Of a stretch of 29,501 nt of DNA, positions 7,850-14,877 are shown piece by piece. The notes beneath the pieces are model-generated. The model was not told the DNA's origin. It did no database searches and was given only the letters and a program-made list of their open reading frames with translations. Made by a program: the position numbers and the translations under genes. Within the stretch, counting starts at the first letter, position 1. Each line of letters opens with the position of its first letter. Source of the stretch: Blautia glucerasea (GTDB taxonomy: Bacteria > Bacillota > Clostridia > Lachnospirales > Lachnospiraceae); NCBI RefSeq assembly GCF_020537505.1, contig NZ_JAJBMO010000035.1, positions 1-29,501 of the forward strand. The letters run 5' to 3'.

Positions 7850-8992
7850 CTACCACCTGCTTTCAATCCATTTATAAGTCTCGTCTTCTACCGCCAGTAT
7901 CTCCTCCAAGTCTGGATCTGCAATCACATGATGTCTCTCCATAGACTGTGCAATAATATCATAAATATCCAGGAAACCGATCTTTTCCTGTAAAAACTTC
8001 TTCACTGCCAGTTCATTTGCTGCATTAAACACAGTTGGCATACTGCCGCCTTTTCTTGCAGCATCCATAGCCATTGGAAGTCCCAGGAATGTCTCCATAT
8101 CCGGATCCTCGAAGGTAATTTCTTTTAATTTGTGGAAATCCAGTCTTTCTCCATCCAGATATCTGCGCTCCGGATAATAAAGTGCATACTGGATGGGAAG
8201 CCGCATATCCGGAGTCCCAAGCTGTGCCATAACAGCACCATCCTTAAACTCCACCATGGAATGGATAATGCTCTTCGGCTGGACAACCACCTGGATATGA
8301 TCCAGATCCACATCAAACAGCCATCTGGCTTCCATAACCTCAAGGCCTTTATTTACCAGTGTAGCGGAATCCACCGTGATCTTCTGTCCCATTACCCAAT
8401 TCGGATGCTTCAGGGTATCTGCAAGAGTCACATACTTCAACTCCTCCCTCTTTCTTCCCCGGAAGGGACCACCGGAAGCCGTGATAAGAAGCTTCTCTAC
8501 CTGAGCACGTTTTTCCCCGTGAAGGGCCTGGAAAATAGCACTGTGCTCACTGTCTACCGGAAGGATCTGCACCCCATACGCTTTTGCCATAGGAATGATC
8601 AGATGGCCAGCTGTTACCAGCGTCTCTTTGTTGGCAAGTGCAATATCCTTGCCAGCCTTGATGCCCTCCATAGTCGGACGGATTCCAATCATTCCAACCA
8701 CAGCAGTCACCAGAATGTCCGTCTGGGGCAGACGCGCAAGTTCCAGCAGTCCATCCATACCAGATACGATCTTCACATTCAGATCGGCCAGACGAACAGC
8801 CAGGTCCTTAGCCGCATTCTCATCCCAGACTGCGATCAGCTGAGGATGAAACTCTCTCGCCTGCTCTTCCAGCATTTTTACATTTCTTCCAGCACTGATT
8901 CCCAGCACCTCTATGTCACCGTTGGCTCTTACCACATCCAGTGTTTGTGTACCGATCGAGCCGGTTGAACCTAAAATTGCAATTTTCTTCAT
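7850..8992 (-). CDS. dxr: 1-deoxy-D-xylulose 5-phosphate reductoisomerase
   Basis: Second enzyme of the MEP isoprenoid pathway. It converts DXP to 2-C-methyl-D-erythritol 4-phosphate with NADPH and a divalent metal, in the cytoplasm. At 380 aa it is full length. It starts with the NADPH-binding GSTGSIGTQTLDVV. The metal/substrate motif PVDSEHSAIFQAL is near 146, followed by TASGGPFRG and then HPNWVMGQKITVDSATL, with LEVMEAR after that. ATG at 8992 has AAAGGA upstream. It sits between cdsA (87-nt gap) and rseP (1-nt gap). Its products supply the uppS substrate encoded in the same block. Confidence 0.97.
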   Translation of the reverse strand: MKKIAILGSTGSIGTQTLDVVRANGDIEVLGISAGRNVKMLEEQAREFHPQLIAVWDENAAKDLAVRLADLNVKIVSGMDGLLELARLPQTDILVTAVVGMIGIRPTMEGIKAGKDIALANKETLVTAGHLIIPMAKAYGVQILPVDSEHSAIFQALHGEKRAQVEKLLITASGGPFRGRKREELKYVTLADTLKHPNWVMGQKITVDSATLVNKGLEVMEARWLFDVDLDHIQVVVQPKSIIHSMVEFKDGAVMAQLGTPDMRLPIQYALYYPERRYLDGERLDFHKLKEITFEDPDMETFLGLPMAMDAARKGGSMPTVFNAANELAVKKFLQEKIGFLDIYDIIAQSMERHHVIADPDLEEILAVEDETYKWIESRW

Positions 8993-9079
8993 GTAAAATT
9001 CCTTTCATTCCATCACACGGGCAAATCATGCCTTATCATTTCCACTCGTTCATGCAAATATTCTGTTACCGGTTCTGCA

Positions 9080-9874
9080 TCAAATTCCCAGCACCAGTTT
9101 CGCCAGGAAATAAATAGCCGGAGCGGTAAAGATCACACTGTCAAATCTGTCCAGGATTCCCCCATGTCCCGGGATCAGCTTTCCATAATCCTTGATTCCC
9201 TGGTTTCTCTTAATGGCAGAAGCAGCCAGGTCTCCTACCATGGAGATCAGTGCTCCAACTGCACAGATCAACGCATATTCTGCCACCTTGCCGCCAGTCG
9301 CCGCAGCATAAATTGCTCCTAAAAGGGCAGCTCCTGCCACTCCGCCGATTCCGCCTTCCACGGATTTCTTCGGGCTTAAGATCGGTGCCATTTTGTGTTT
9401 GCCGATCAGCATTCCCACACAATATGCACAGGTATCACATCCCCATGAGCACAGGAAGATCAGCCATACCAGGAACTTGCCATCCGGCAGGTTTCTGGTA
9501 AGATAAATGAAGGACAGCATCACAGCCACATACACAACTGCAAAAAAAGCAGGCATTACCTGATCTGCTTTAAACTTTGGGTACGTAAATACATAGACGA
9601 ACATAAAGATCATAAATGAGATGATCACGCCCATCATTCCGTATTTTTCAAAATCCAGTGTCATCAGCACATAATAGATCACTGCTCCCACATACCCGGC
9701 GATTTCCAGTGCATTAAACTGATCCTCTCTTACCTTCATCACCTTGTACAGTTCCTGCATTCCGATCAGGGAGATTCCAAGCAATGTGAAAAACAGCACA
9801 TAACCTCCGCTGATGATTGTCAGAAGCGCTACTGCAACCAGCACAATACCGCTTAAAAGACGTGTCTTAAACAT
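9080..9874 (-). CDS. cdsA: Phosphatidate cytidylyltransferase (CDP-DAG synthase)
   Basis: A polytopic membrane enzyme of 264 aa that makes CDP-diacylglycerol from phosphatidate and CTP, the branch point of phospholipid synthesis. There are several hydrophobic helices from residue 5 onward. The family signature is clear at the C-terminus: SAIKRNQGIKDYGKLIPGHG followed by GILDRFDS. Upstream of it is SPKKSVEGGIGG. The ATG starts 1 nt after the uppS stop, and the GGAGGAG ribosome binding site is embedded in the last uppS codons, so the genes are tightly coupled. Confidence 0.96.
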   Translation of the reverse strand: MFKTRLLSGIVLVAVALLTIISGGYVLFFTLLGISLIGMQELYKVMKVREDQFNALEIAGYVGAVIYYVLMTLDFEKYGMMGVIISFMIFMFVYVFTYPKFKADQVMPAFFAVVYVAVMLSFIYLTRNLPDGKFLVWLIFLCSWGCDTCAYCVGMLIGKHKMAPILSPKKSVEGGIGGVAGAALLGAIYAAATGGKVAEYALICAVGALISMVGDLAASAIKRNQGIKDYGKLIPGHGGILDRFDSVIFTAPAIYFLAKLVLGI

Positions 9875-9875
9875 C

Positions 9876-10583
9876 TTACTCCTCCTTCACACCGCCATAT
9901 CTTCTGTCTCTTTGATTATATTTCTCAATAGCCTGTATTAATTCAGCTTTATGGAAGTCCGGCCATGCCACATCTGTAAAATAAAATTCTGTGTAAGCCA
10001 GCTGCCACATAAGGAAATTGGAAAGTCTCTGCTCTCCGCTGGTACGGATCAGAAGATCCGGATCTGGCACTCCCGCCGTATCCAGGTAGCTCTCCACCCG
10101 CGCTTCGGTCACATTCTCAGGGGAAAGCTTTCCATCTGCCACATCCTGTGCCATTTTTTTCATTCCTCTTGTGATCTCATCACGGCTTCCGTAATTCATG
10201 GCAATCTGGAAATACAGCTCATCATAATCCTTGGAAAACTCCTCCAGTTTCCGAATACTCTCCTGGATATCCGGTGCAAAAGCAGAAATATCACCAATGA
10301 TCTTGATCTTCATTTTATTATCTCTGGAAATCTTGATACATTTCTTCAGATAGCTGCGGAACAGCTTCATAAGACCAGCAACTTCCTCACTGGAACGCTT
10401 CCAATTCTCTGTGGAAAAAGCGTAGACCGTCAGATATTTCACTCCCAGATCCTTGATGTCGTAGCAGACCTGCTCCAGATTGGCGCAGCCCTTTATATGT
10501 CCATAGCCTCTTGGCATTCCTTTTGCCTTTGCCCAGCGCCCGTTTCCATCCAGAATTATGGCAATATGATTGGGTACATTCAT
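9876..10583 (-). CDS. uppS: Isoprenyl transferase (undecaprenyl diphosphate synthase)
   Basis: A cis-prenyltransferase of 235 aa that adds isopentenyl diphosphate to farnesyl diphosphate to make the C55 lipid carrier for cell-wall synthesis. The catalytic motif HIAIILDGNGRWA is at 6-18 (Asp12 is the metal/diphosphate ligand). GYGHIKG follows, then the C-terminal signature RTSGEQRLSNFLMWQ with YTEFYF. ATG at 10583 has AAGGAG upstream. It lies in the frr-uppS-cdsA order common in Firmicutes. Confidence 0.96.
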   Translation of the reverse strand: MNVPNHIAIILDGNGRWAKAKGMPRGYGHIKGCANLEQVCYDIKDLGVKYLTVYAFSTENWKRSSEEVAGLMKLFRSYLKKCIKISRDNKMKIKIIGDISAFAPDIQESIRKLEEFSKDYDELYFQIAMNYGSRDEITRGMKKMAQDVADGKLSPENVTEARVESYLDTAGVPDPDLLIRTSGEQRLSNFLMWQLAYTEFYFTDVAWPDFHKAELIQAIEKYNQRDRRYGGVKEE

Positions 10584-10624
10584 AATTTTCTCCTTATTTT
10601 ATCGATTTCTATAAAAGCCAGAAA

Positions 10625-10645
10625 AGAGCTCCTGTTAAGAGCTCT
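10625..10645 (-). terminator. Hairpin between frr and uppS
   Basis: AGAGCTC and GAGCTCT make a perfect 7-bp stem with a TTAACAG loop, followed on the minus strand by TTTTCT. It may be a weak attenuator or a processing/stability hairpin within the operon. Confidence 0.45.
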
Positions 10646-10676
10646 CTCTGCATTTCTTTATAATAGACTGTCCCTA

Positions 10677-11231
10677 TTATACAGTCATGATCTCCTTGCC
10701 CTTTGCATCTACTGCTGCATCTACATCTTTGATGTATTTATCAGTAAGCTTCTGGATCTTGTCTTCCAGCTCTTTGATCTCGTCCTCAGATACATCCTCT
10801 TCTTTTTTCAGTTTCTTGTATGCATCATTGGCATCACGGCGGATGTTGCGGACTGCAACCTTGGCAGCCTCACCTTTTTTCTTAACATCCTTAACCAGAT
10901 CTTTACGGCGCTCCTCAGTAAGCTCCGGGAAAACAAGGCGGATCACTTTACCATCATTGTTCGGATTCAGACCAAGATCAGAAGTAAGGATTGCTTTCTC
11001 AATCCCTTTGATCAGGCTGGATTCCCATGGCTGGATCTGGATCATACGTGCTTCCGGAACGGTGATATTTGCCACCTGCTGAAGTGGTGTAGGGCTTCCA
11101 TAATAATCTACAGTCAGCTTGTCAAGGATATGGGGATTGGCACGTCCTGCGCGGATGGTAGCCAGCTCTGCCTCTAAGCTTCCCAGTGTTTTTTTCATTT
11201 TCTCTTCATACTTCTGAATTCTCTCATCCAT
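10677..11231 (-). CDS. frr: Ribosome recycling factor
   Basis: Splits the post-termination ribosome together with EF-G. At 184 aa it is full length. It has the typical start ([20 protein letters not shown]), then [15 protein letters not shown] and [36 protein letters not shown], and the basic C-terminal helix region ([14 protein letters not shown]). ATG at 11231 has AGGGAG upstream. It lies 55 nt behind pyrH, the usual pairing. Confidence 0.98.
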   Translation of the reverse strand: MDERIQKYEEKMKKTLGSLEAELATIRAGRANPHILDKLTVDYYGSPTPLQQVANITVPEARMIQIQPWESSLIKGIEKAILTSDLGLNPNNDGKVIRLVFPELTEERRKDLVKDVKKKGEAAKVAVRNIRRDANDAYKKLKKEEDVSEDEIKELEDKIQKLTDKYIKDVDAAVDAKGKEIMTV

Positions 11232-11286
11232 AAAATTAATCTCCCTCTCTATGATTTTCTGCTGGTAAGCAGTATTATCCGTTTTC

Positions 11287-11988
11287 TTATACAGTCACTT
11301 TCGTTCCGGAGAATTTTCCGTGAACGGTATTGATAATGCTGTTCTCCTCGTCAAGAGCAAATACCAGCATCGGCATCTTCTGCTCCAGGCACATGATGGA
11401 AGCGGTAAGATCCATAGCTGCAAGCTTCTTATCTACAACCTCCTGAATGGAAATCTCGTCGTACTTCACAGCGTTCGGGTTGGTCTTCGGATCGCTGTCA
11501 TAAATACCATCTACAGCCTTTGCAAGAAGGATAGCATCTGCCTCAATCTCAACTGCACGGAGAACAGTAGCTGTATCGGTAGAAAAATATGGATGTCCGG
11601 TACCGCCTGCGAAGAATACCAGTTTGCCCTGTGCAAAGCTCTCCTCTACGCTGTCCTTGGAATACAGCCTGGTAAATGCACCGCATGCAAATGGAGTGTA
11701 AATCTCTGTCTGCATTCCTGTATATCTGCAAAGGTCAGATACATAGATGCAGTTCATAATAGTGGCAAGCATACCGATCTGATCTGCCTTATTGCGGTCG
11801 ATGGTCTCGCTGGTACGTCCTCTCCAGAAGTTTCCTCCTCCGATGACGATCCCGATCTGTACGCCTTCGTCAGAAATTGCCTTGATCTGCTTCGCTACTG
11901 CAAGTACAGTGGCTTCATCAAAGCCTGTTTTCTTCGGGCCTGCAAGAGCCTCTCCGCTTAATTTTAATAATACTCTTTTCATTTCCAT
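11287..11988 (-). CDS. pyrH: UMP kinase
   Basis: Bacterial-type UMP kinase of the amino-acid kinase fold, 233 aa, phosphorylating UMP to UDP. Motifs: KLSGEALAG near the N-terminus, [42 protein letters not shown] and the C-terminal [14 protein letters not shown] at 11988 is used because AGGA lies 7 nt upstream; a second ATG two codons on is too close to any ribosome binding site. It is the first of the pyrH-frr-uppS-cdsA-dxr-rseP run. Confidence 0.97.
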   Translation of the reverse strand: MEMKRVLLKLSGEALAGPKKTGFDEATVLAVAKQIKAISDEGVQIGIVIGGGNFWRGRTSETIDRNKADQIGMLATIMNCIYVSDLCRYTGMQTEIYTPFACGAFTRLYSKDSVEESFAQGKLVFFAGGTGHPYFSTDTATVLRAVEIEADAILLAKAVDGIYDSDPKTNPNAVKYDEISIQEVVDKKLAAMDLTASIMCLEQKMPMLVFALDEENSIINTVHGKFSGTKVTV

Positions 11989-12063
11989 TCTTTTGTCCTG
12001 CCTTATTTTATATTAATAATATCCAGAGCAGCGTCTTTGCCTCTGGCATCCATTATTATCGAT

Positions 12064-13029
12064 TTACCATACCCCTGCAACCACTTCATTGCCGCTTTCA
12101 TCTACTGTAGTAGAAACAGTAAAGGTATCATAATAATGATATCCTGTCTCTCCGGTTTCCGGCTCATTCTCATAATCGCTTCCGTTTGCATCGCCAATTG
12201 CTGCGATCAGACTGCTGAGGGGCTGTCCAATATACTGCTTCGCAGCATCTGCGCTTGCATCAGATGGATCTGTATTGCCTCCATTATTAGACGGAGCCTG
12301 TGTTGGTTCCGGATCATCTCCATTATTAGATGGAGCCTGTGTTGGCTCTGGATCTTCTTCCGGAGTCGGTGTCACATCTGTTTCCTCCTGATCCCCGGAA
12401 TCGTCCTCACTGTCATCCAGTCCAAGTCTTGCCTTTACCTCACTCAGTGTAGATGTCTCTTTCTTACTGCTGCCAGTCAGATAAGTAGCATATGGAATGG
12501 CATCATCGCCTGTTCCATCCATCTTAAGGGTGATCTGTGTGATCACAGTCAGCGGCAGCTTACGGAAATAACAGTCTGTAAGATCTTCATCCTCATATAC
12601 GATCCGGATATCATAACTGGTAACTGCATTTCCATCTGCATCCTTCACACTGGCATCATAGTAATAAAGTGCCTTATCATTATCATTCAATGTAAATAAA
12701 CCATTGATCAGCTCGTCTCCCCAGTCATCATCGTCATCGCTGGTCGGACGTACATAAAGGCCCTTGATGGCAGAGCCGGTTCCATTTACAATAATTACCT
12801 TGGAAGCAGTTGCAGTCTCGTCTCCGATCACATTCTTAATATCTGCATCATCGGATTTCTGCATATCCACAAGGGTTCCATCATCAGCCTGGGCTGTATC
12901 TGTATTCTCGGCAGGAGCTACAGTTACCTGCGCATCCTGAGTTGTATCATCAGTCTTTTTCTTACCACATCCGGCGGCTGCCATGGCAGTTACCAGCAGT
13001 GCTGCAAGAATCACATAACGTTTCTTCAT
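12064..13029 (-). CDS. Putative lipoprotein with proline-rich linker repeat
   Basis: A 321-aa exported lipoprotein of unknown function. The N-terminal signal ends in a lipobox with Cys21 (AAAGC). The mature N-terminus is Asp/Thr rich, followed by a domain with IIVNGTGSAIKGLYVRP that resembles a beta-strand-rich fold. Then come an acidic linker with two 13-residue PEPTQAPSNNG repeats and a C-terminal domain (YIGQPLSSLIAAIG, YHYYDTFTVST). ATG at 13029 has GGGAGG upstream. The promoter lies inside the remnant of an older gene. It precedes pyrH by 75 nt without a clear terminator, so read-through is possible. Confidence 0.8.
   Translation of the reverse strand: MKKRYVILAALLVTAMAAAGCGKKKTDDTTQDAQVTVAPAENTDTAQADDGTLVDMQKSDDADIKNVIGDETATASKVIIVNGTGSAIKGLYVRPTSDDDDDWGDELINGLFTLNDNDKALYYYDASVKDADGNAVTSYDIRIVYEDEDLTDCYFRKLPLTVITQITLKMDGTGDDAIPYATYLTGSSKKETSTLSEVKARLGLDDSEDDSGDQEETDVTPTPEEDPEPTQAPSNNGDDPEPTQAPSNNGGNTDPSDASADAAKQYIGQPLSSLIAAIGDANGSDYENEPETGETGYHYYDTFTVSTTVDESGNEVVAGVW
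12281..12358. repeat. Two tandem 39-bp repeats within the lipoprotein gene
   Basis: Copies starting CCATTATTAGA at 12281 and 12320 differ at a few bases. Period 39 keeps the frame and encodes the PEPTQAPSNNG linker units. Confidence 0.85.
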
Positions 13030-13081
13030 AATCTATAATCCTCCCACAAAAAGAATTAAACATCCACTTTTTGTTCTCCAT

Positions 13082-13111
13082 TATTATTACAGAGTATGGC
13101 AGACTTGTCAA
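13082..13111 (-). promoter_or_regulatory. Probable promoter of the lipoprotein gene
   Basis: A perfect TTGACA on the minus strand (13106-13111) is followed by an AATAAT/TAATAA stretch at 16-18 nt spacing (13082-13089). The start codon is about 55-60 nt downstream. The exact -10 register is ambiguous. Confidence 0.5.
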
Positions 13112-13147
13112 CCGAAGGCGGAATGATTTCATACAATTTTTAGACTT

Positions 13148-13219
13148 TTCCCAGGGAACCAGCTTGGAAATCCCTTCCACAATAATCGGTTCATCGTCTA
13201 TAATCACCACATGATACAT
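13148..13219 (-). pseudogene. Truncated response regulator (YesN-like receiver start)
   Basis: The first 24 codons, MYHVVIIDDEPIIVEGISKL and VPWE, match the opening of receiver domains of AraC-type two-component regulators (acid pocket IDDE). Similarity stops after codon 24, and the frame then runs through unrelated codons into the lipoprotein leader. A GGGGG ribosome binding site is still present 7 nt before the ATG. The conserved phospho-Asp, the rest of the receiver and the DNA-binding domain are missing. It appears to be a deletion relic. Confidence 0.75.
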
Positions 13220-13287
13220 TTATATACCCCCATCATAACTCCACTGTATTTTCCGGTTACCAGCCGGATTTTTCTTTACCAGTCAGG

Positions 13288-13420
13288 TCATTTCCAGATA
13301 GAAAAAACACTGATCTTACGTGTCCGGTCACTGTCATTTTTGATCCTCACATCCCAGATTTCAACAGGATCATCCATTGCAACGGACATTTTTTTCATTG
13401 TCAAAATATCCATATCGCAT
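13288..13420 (-). pseudogene. Remnant of a GH94 (cellobiose/chitobiose phosphorylase-like) gene
   Basis: A start with AGGAGG reads MRYGYFDNEKNVRCNG and then stops, matching the typical GH94 opening (RYGYFD). In another frame directly after it comes a start-less segment with DDPVEIWDVRIKNDSDR and RKISVFS, which fits the next N-terminal block of GH94 phosphorylases (EIW, N-x-S-D-R, SVFS). It ends at a stop codon at 13288. The two pieces are joined by an internal deletion/frameshift, and the several-hundred-residue catalytic part is gone. With the neighbouring response regulator relic, it suggests loss of a regulated oligosaccharide-use locus. Family assignment is from memory of the motifs. Confidence 0.65.
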
Positions 13421-13548
13421 AAAAAAACCTCCTAGTTTTTTCCCCATTTTTTATCTTCATTATAGAATGTTTTCCCGTGCTTCTGAATGGTTGCTTATGG
13501 AAAAAATTGTCTAAACTTGTGCAAGAATGTTGCTATTTCCGTAAACCC

Positions 13549-13585
13549 AAAAAGAGTCAGGGACAGTTTTCTCTGCCTCTGACTC
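13549..13585 (-). terminator. Terminator of the thioesterase gene
   Basis: GAGTCAG and CTGACTC form a 7-bp stem, followed on the minus strand by TTTTT (13549-13553). Confidence 0.75.
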
Positions 13586-13623
13586 AAATAAATATCTGCT
13601 TACAAACAATAACGCCTCAATGT

Positions 13624-14139
13624 TTAAAAACCGGCATTTCTTCGTTTCTTACGCATATCCCTGCGGAGCACAGCTGCTTCATGGCGGCCCTTTTCAGCTT
13701 CTGTGCGGATAATAAGCCCCGGGATCTGTGTGGGGCGTTCATTTTCATCCACCGCTACCATTACGGAAAAGGCACGGTTCACCAAATAGCGCATACCATC
13801 CCCCCGCTCTACGTAGGAGTCAATTTCCACTTCCATGGAAGTATTTCCCACATAAGTTACATAGCCGATCATGACAAGGATCTCGCCCTCATAAACAGGC
13901 TCTTTAAACTGTAAATTGTCTACTGCAGCAGTTGTCACACGATAAGTTCCACAGTGGCGCATGGCAACCACTCCAGACACCTCGTCCACCCACTGCATTA
14001 ACATTCCGCCGAAAAGTCTGCCTCCAGCGTTTAGGTGCTGGTGCATGATCAGGTGCACCTGCTCGGTTTTGGAATCCTCCACGATTTTCATCATACGGGT
14101 TTTCTTTGCTGTTTCTTCTGTTTTCTCTTTTATTTCCAT
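13624..14139 (-). CDS. Acyl-CoA thioesterase, hotdog fold
   Basis: A protein of about 171 aa of the YciA/cytosolic acyl-CoA hydrolase group, which releases CoA from acyl-CoA thioesters. The diagnostic helix region reads HLNAGGRLFGGMLMQWVDEV followed by SGVVAMRHCG (catalytic Asp/Glu in WVDE). Then come NLQFKEPVYEGEI and a strand region with SMEVEIDSYVE. The C-terminus is basic (RRDMRKKRR). ATG at 14139 is chosen for AGAGG 6-7 nt upstream; a longer reading to 14229 lacks a ribosome binding site and overlaps the smpB terminator hairpin region. It forms a single-gene unit. Confidence 0.88.
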   Translation of the reverse strand: MEIKEKTEETAKKTRMMKIVEDSKTEQVHLIMHQHLNAGGRLFGGMLMQWVDEVSGVVAMRHCGTYRVTTAAVDNLQFKEPVYEGEILVMIGYVTYVGNTSMEVEIDSYVERGDGMRYLVNRAFSVMVAVDENERPTQIPGLIIRTEAEKGRHEAAVLRRDMRKKRRNAGF

Positions 14140-14229
14140 AGCTGACCTCTTCTTATCGTTTTCGCACTGCCTGTCACGGAATGAACCGTAGCATTTTTCA
14201 ACCAATTCCCTATAAATTTTTAACAGCAA

Positions 14230-14271
14230 TTTATGAAAGCCGGGAATTTTTCAAAATATAAACTCCCAGCT
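14230..14271 (-). terminator. Probable terminator of smpB
   Basis: AGCTGGGA pairs with TCCCGGCT (8 bp, one wobble) across an AT-rich loop, with a weak TTCATAAATTT tail. It starts 9 nt past the smpB stop codon. Confidence 0.55.
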
Positions 14272-14279
14272 CTCAGTAC

Positions 14280-14747
14280 TTAATACAGATTCTTTACTTT
14301 GAAATCGCGCTCTGCTTCTCTTCTCTGATCCTTCTTGGCAATATCCTGACGTTTATCGTACAGTTTTTTACCTCTTGCCATGCCAATCTCTACTTTCACA
14401 AGGCTGTCCTTAAAATAAACCTTAATCGGCACAAGGGTAAGGCCTTTTTCCTTCAGCTTTGCTTCCATCTTGTTGATCTCGCTTCTGTGAAGCAGCAGCT
14501 TCCGGATACGAAGGGGATCTTTGTTGAAAATATTCCCTTTCTCATATGGGCTGATGTTCATTCCGTAGATATAAACTTCCCCATTCTGGATTCTCACAAA
14601 GGACTCCTTCACGCTGCATTTCCCCATACGCAGGGATTTCACTTCCGTTCCTGCCAAGGCAATTCCAGCTTCATAAGTATCCTCAATAAAATAATCGTGA
14701 AACGCTTTTTTATTATTTGCAATCAGTTTGATTCCTGGTTTCTTTGC
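14280..14747 (-). CDS. smpB: SsrA-binding protein SmpB
   Basis: Brings tmRNA to stalled ribosomes for trans-translation. At 155 aa it is full length: [20 protein letters not shown], then [36 protein letters not shown], and the C-terminal tail [23 protein letters not shown] at 14747 has GGGAGGA upstream; an earlier ATG at 14789 has none. It follows rnr by 130 nt, the usual Firmicutes order. The tmRNA gene itself was not found in the window. Confidence 0.97.
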   Translation of the reverse strand, partial: AKKPGIKLIANNKKAFHDYFIEDTYEAGIALAGTEVKSLRMGKCSVKESFVRIQNGEVYIYGMNISPYEKGNIFNKDPLRIRKLLLHRSEINKMEAKLKEKGLTLVPIKVYFKDSLVKVEIGMARGKKLYDKRQDIAKKDQRREAERDFKVKNLY

Positions 14748-14838
14748 CATAAGTTCCTCCCTGTATGGATTGCCGCCTGGGGACGGCACTTGTTATAAAC
14801 CAAAGTTATATTTACGTTACCACGCACTGGCAACACAT

Positions 14839-14864
14839 CACGAGCTGTCTGGGTGAAGCTCGTG
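14839..14864. other. Perfect hairpin between rnr and smpB
   Basis: CACGAGCT and AGCTCGTG form an 8-bp stem with a 10-nt loop. There is no T-run. It is likely an RNA stability or processing element rather than a terminator. Confidence 0.5.
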
Positions 14865-14877
14865 AACAATAACGCTT

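Noticed and set aside
9951..11177. 408-codon plus-strand frame opposite uppS and frr
   Set aside because: Antisense to two certain genes, with no promoter, ribosome binding site or recognisable domain.
12962..13147. Continuation of the response regulator frame into the lipoprotein leader
   Set aside because: After VPWE the codons have no receiver-like pattern and include the promoter, ribosome binding site and start of the lipoprotein gene.
14748..14877. tmRNA (ssrA) gene near smpB
   Set aside because: No tRNA-like ends or tag frame found here or in the other gaps around smpB.
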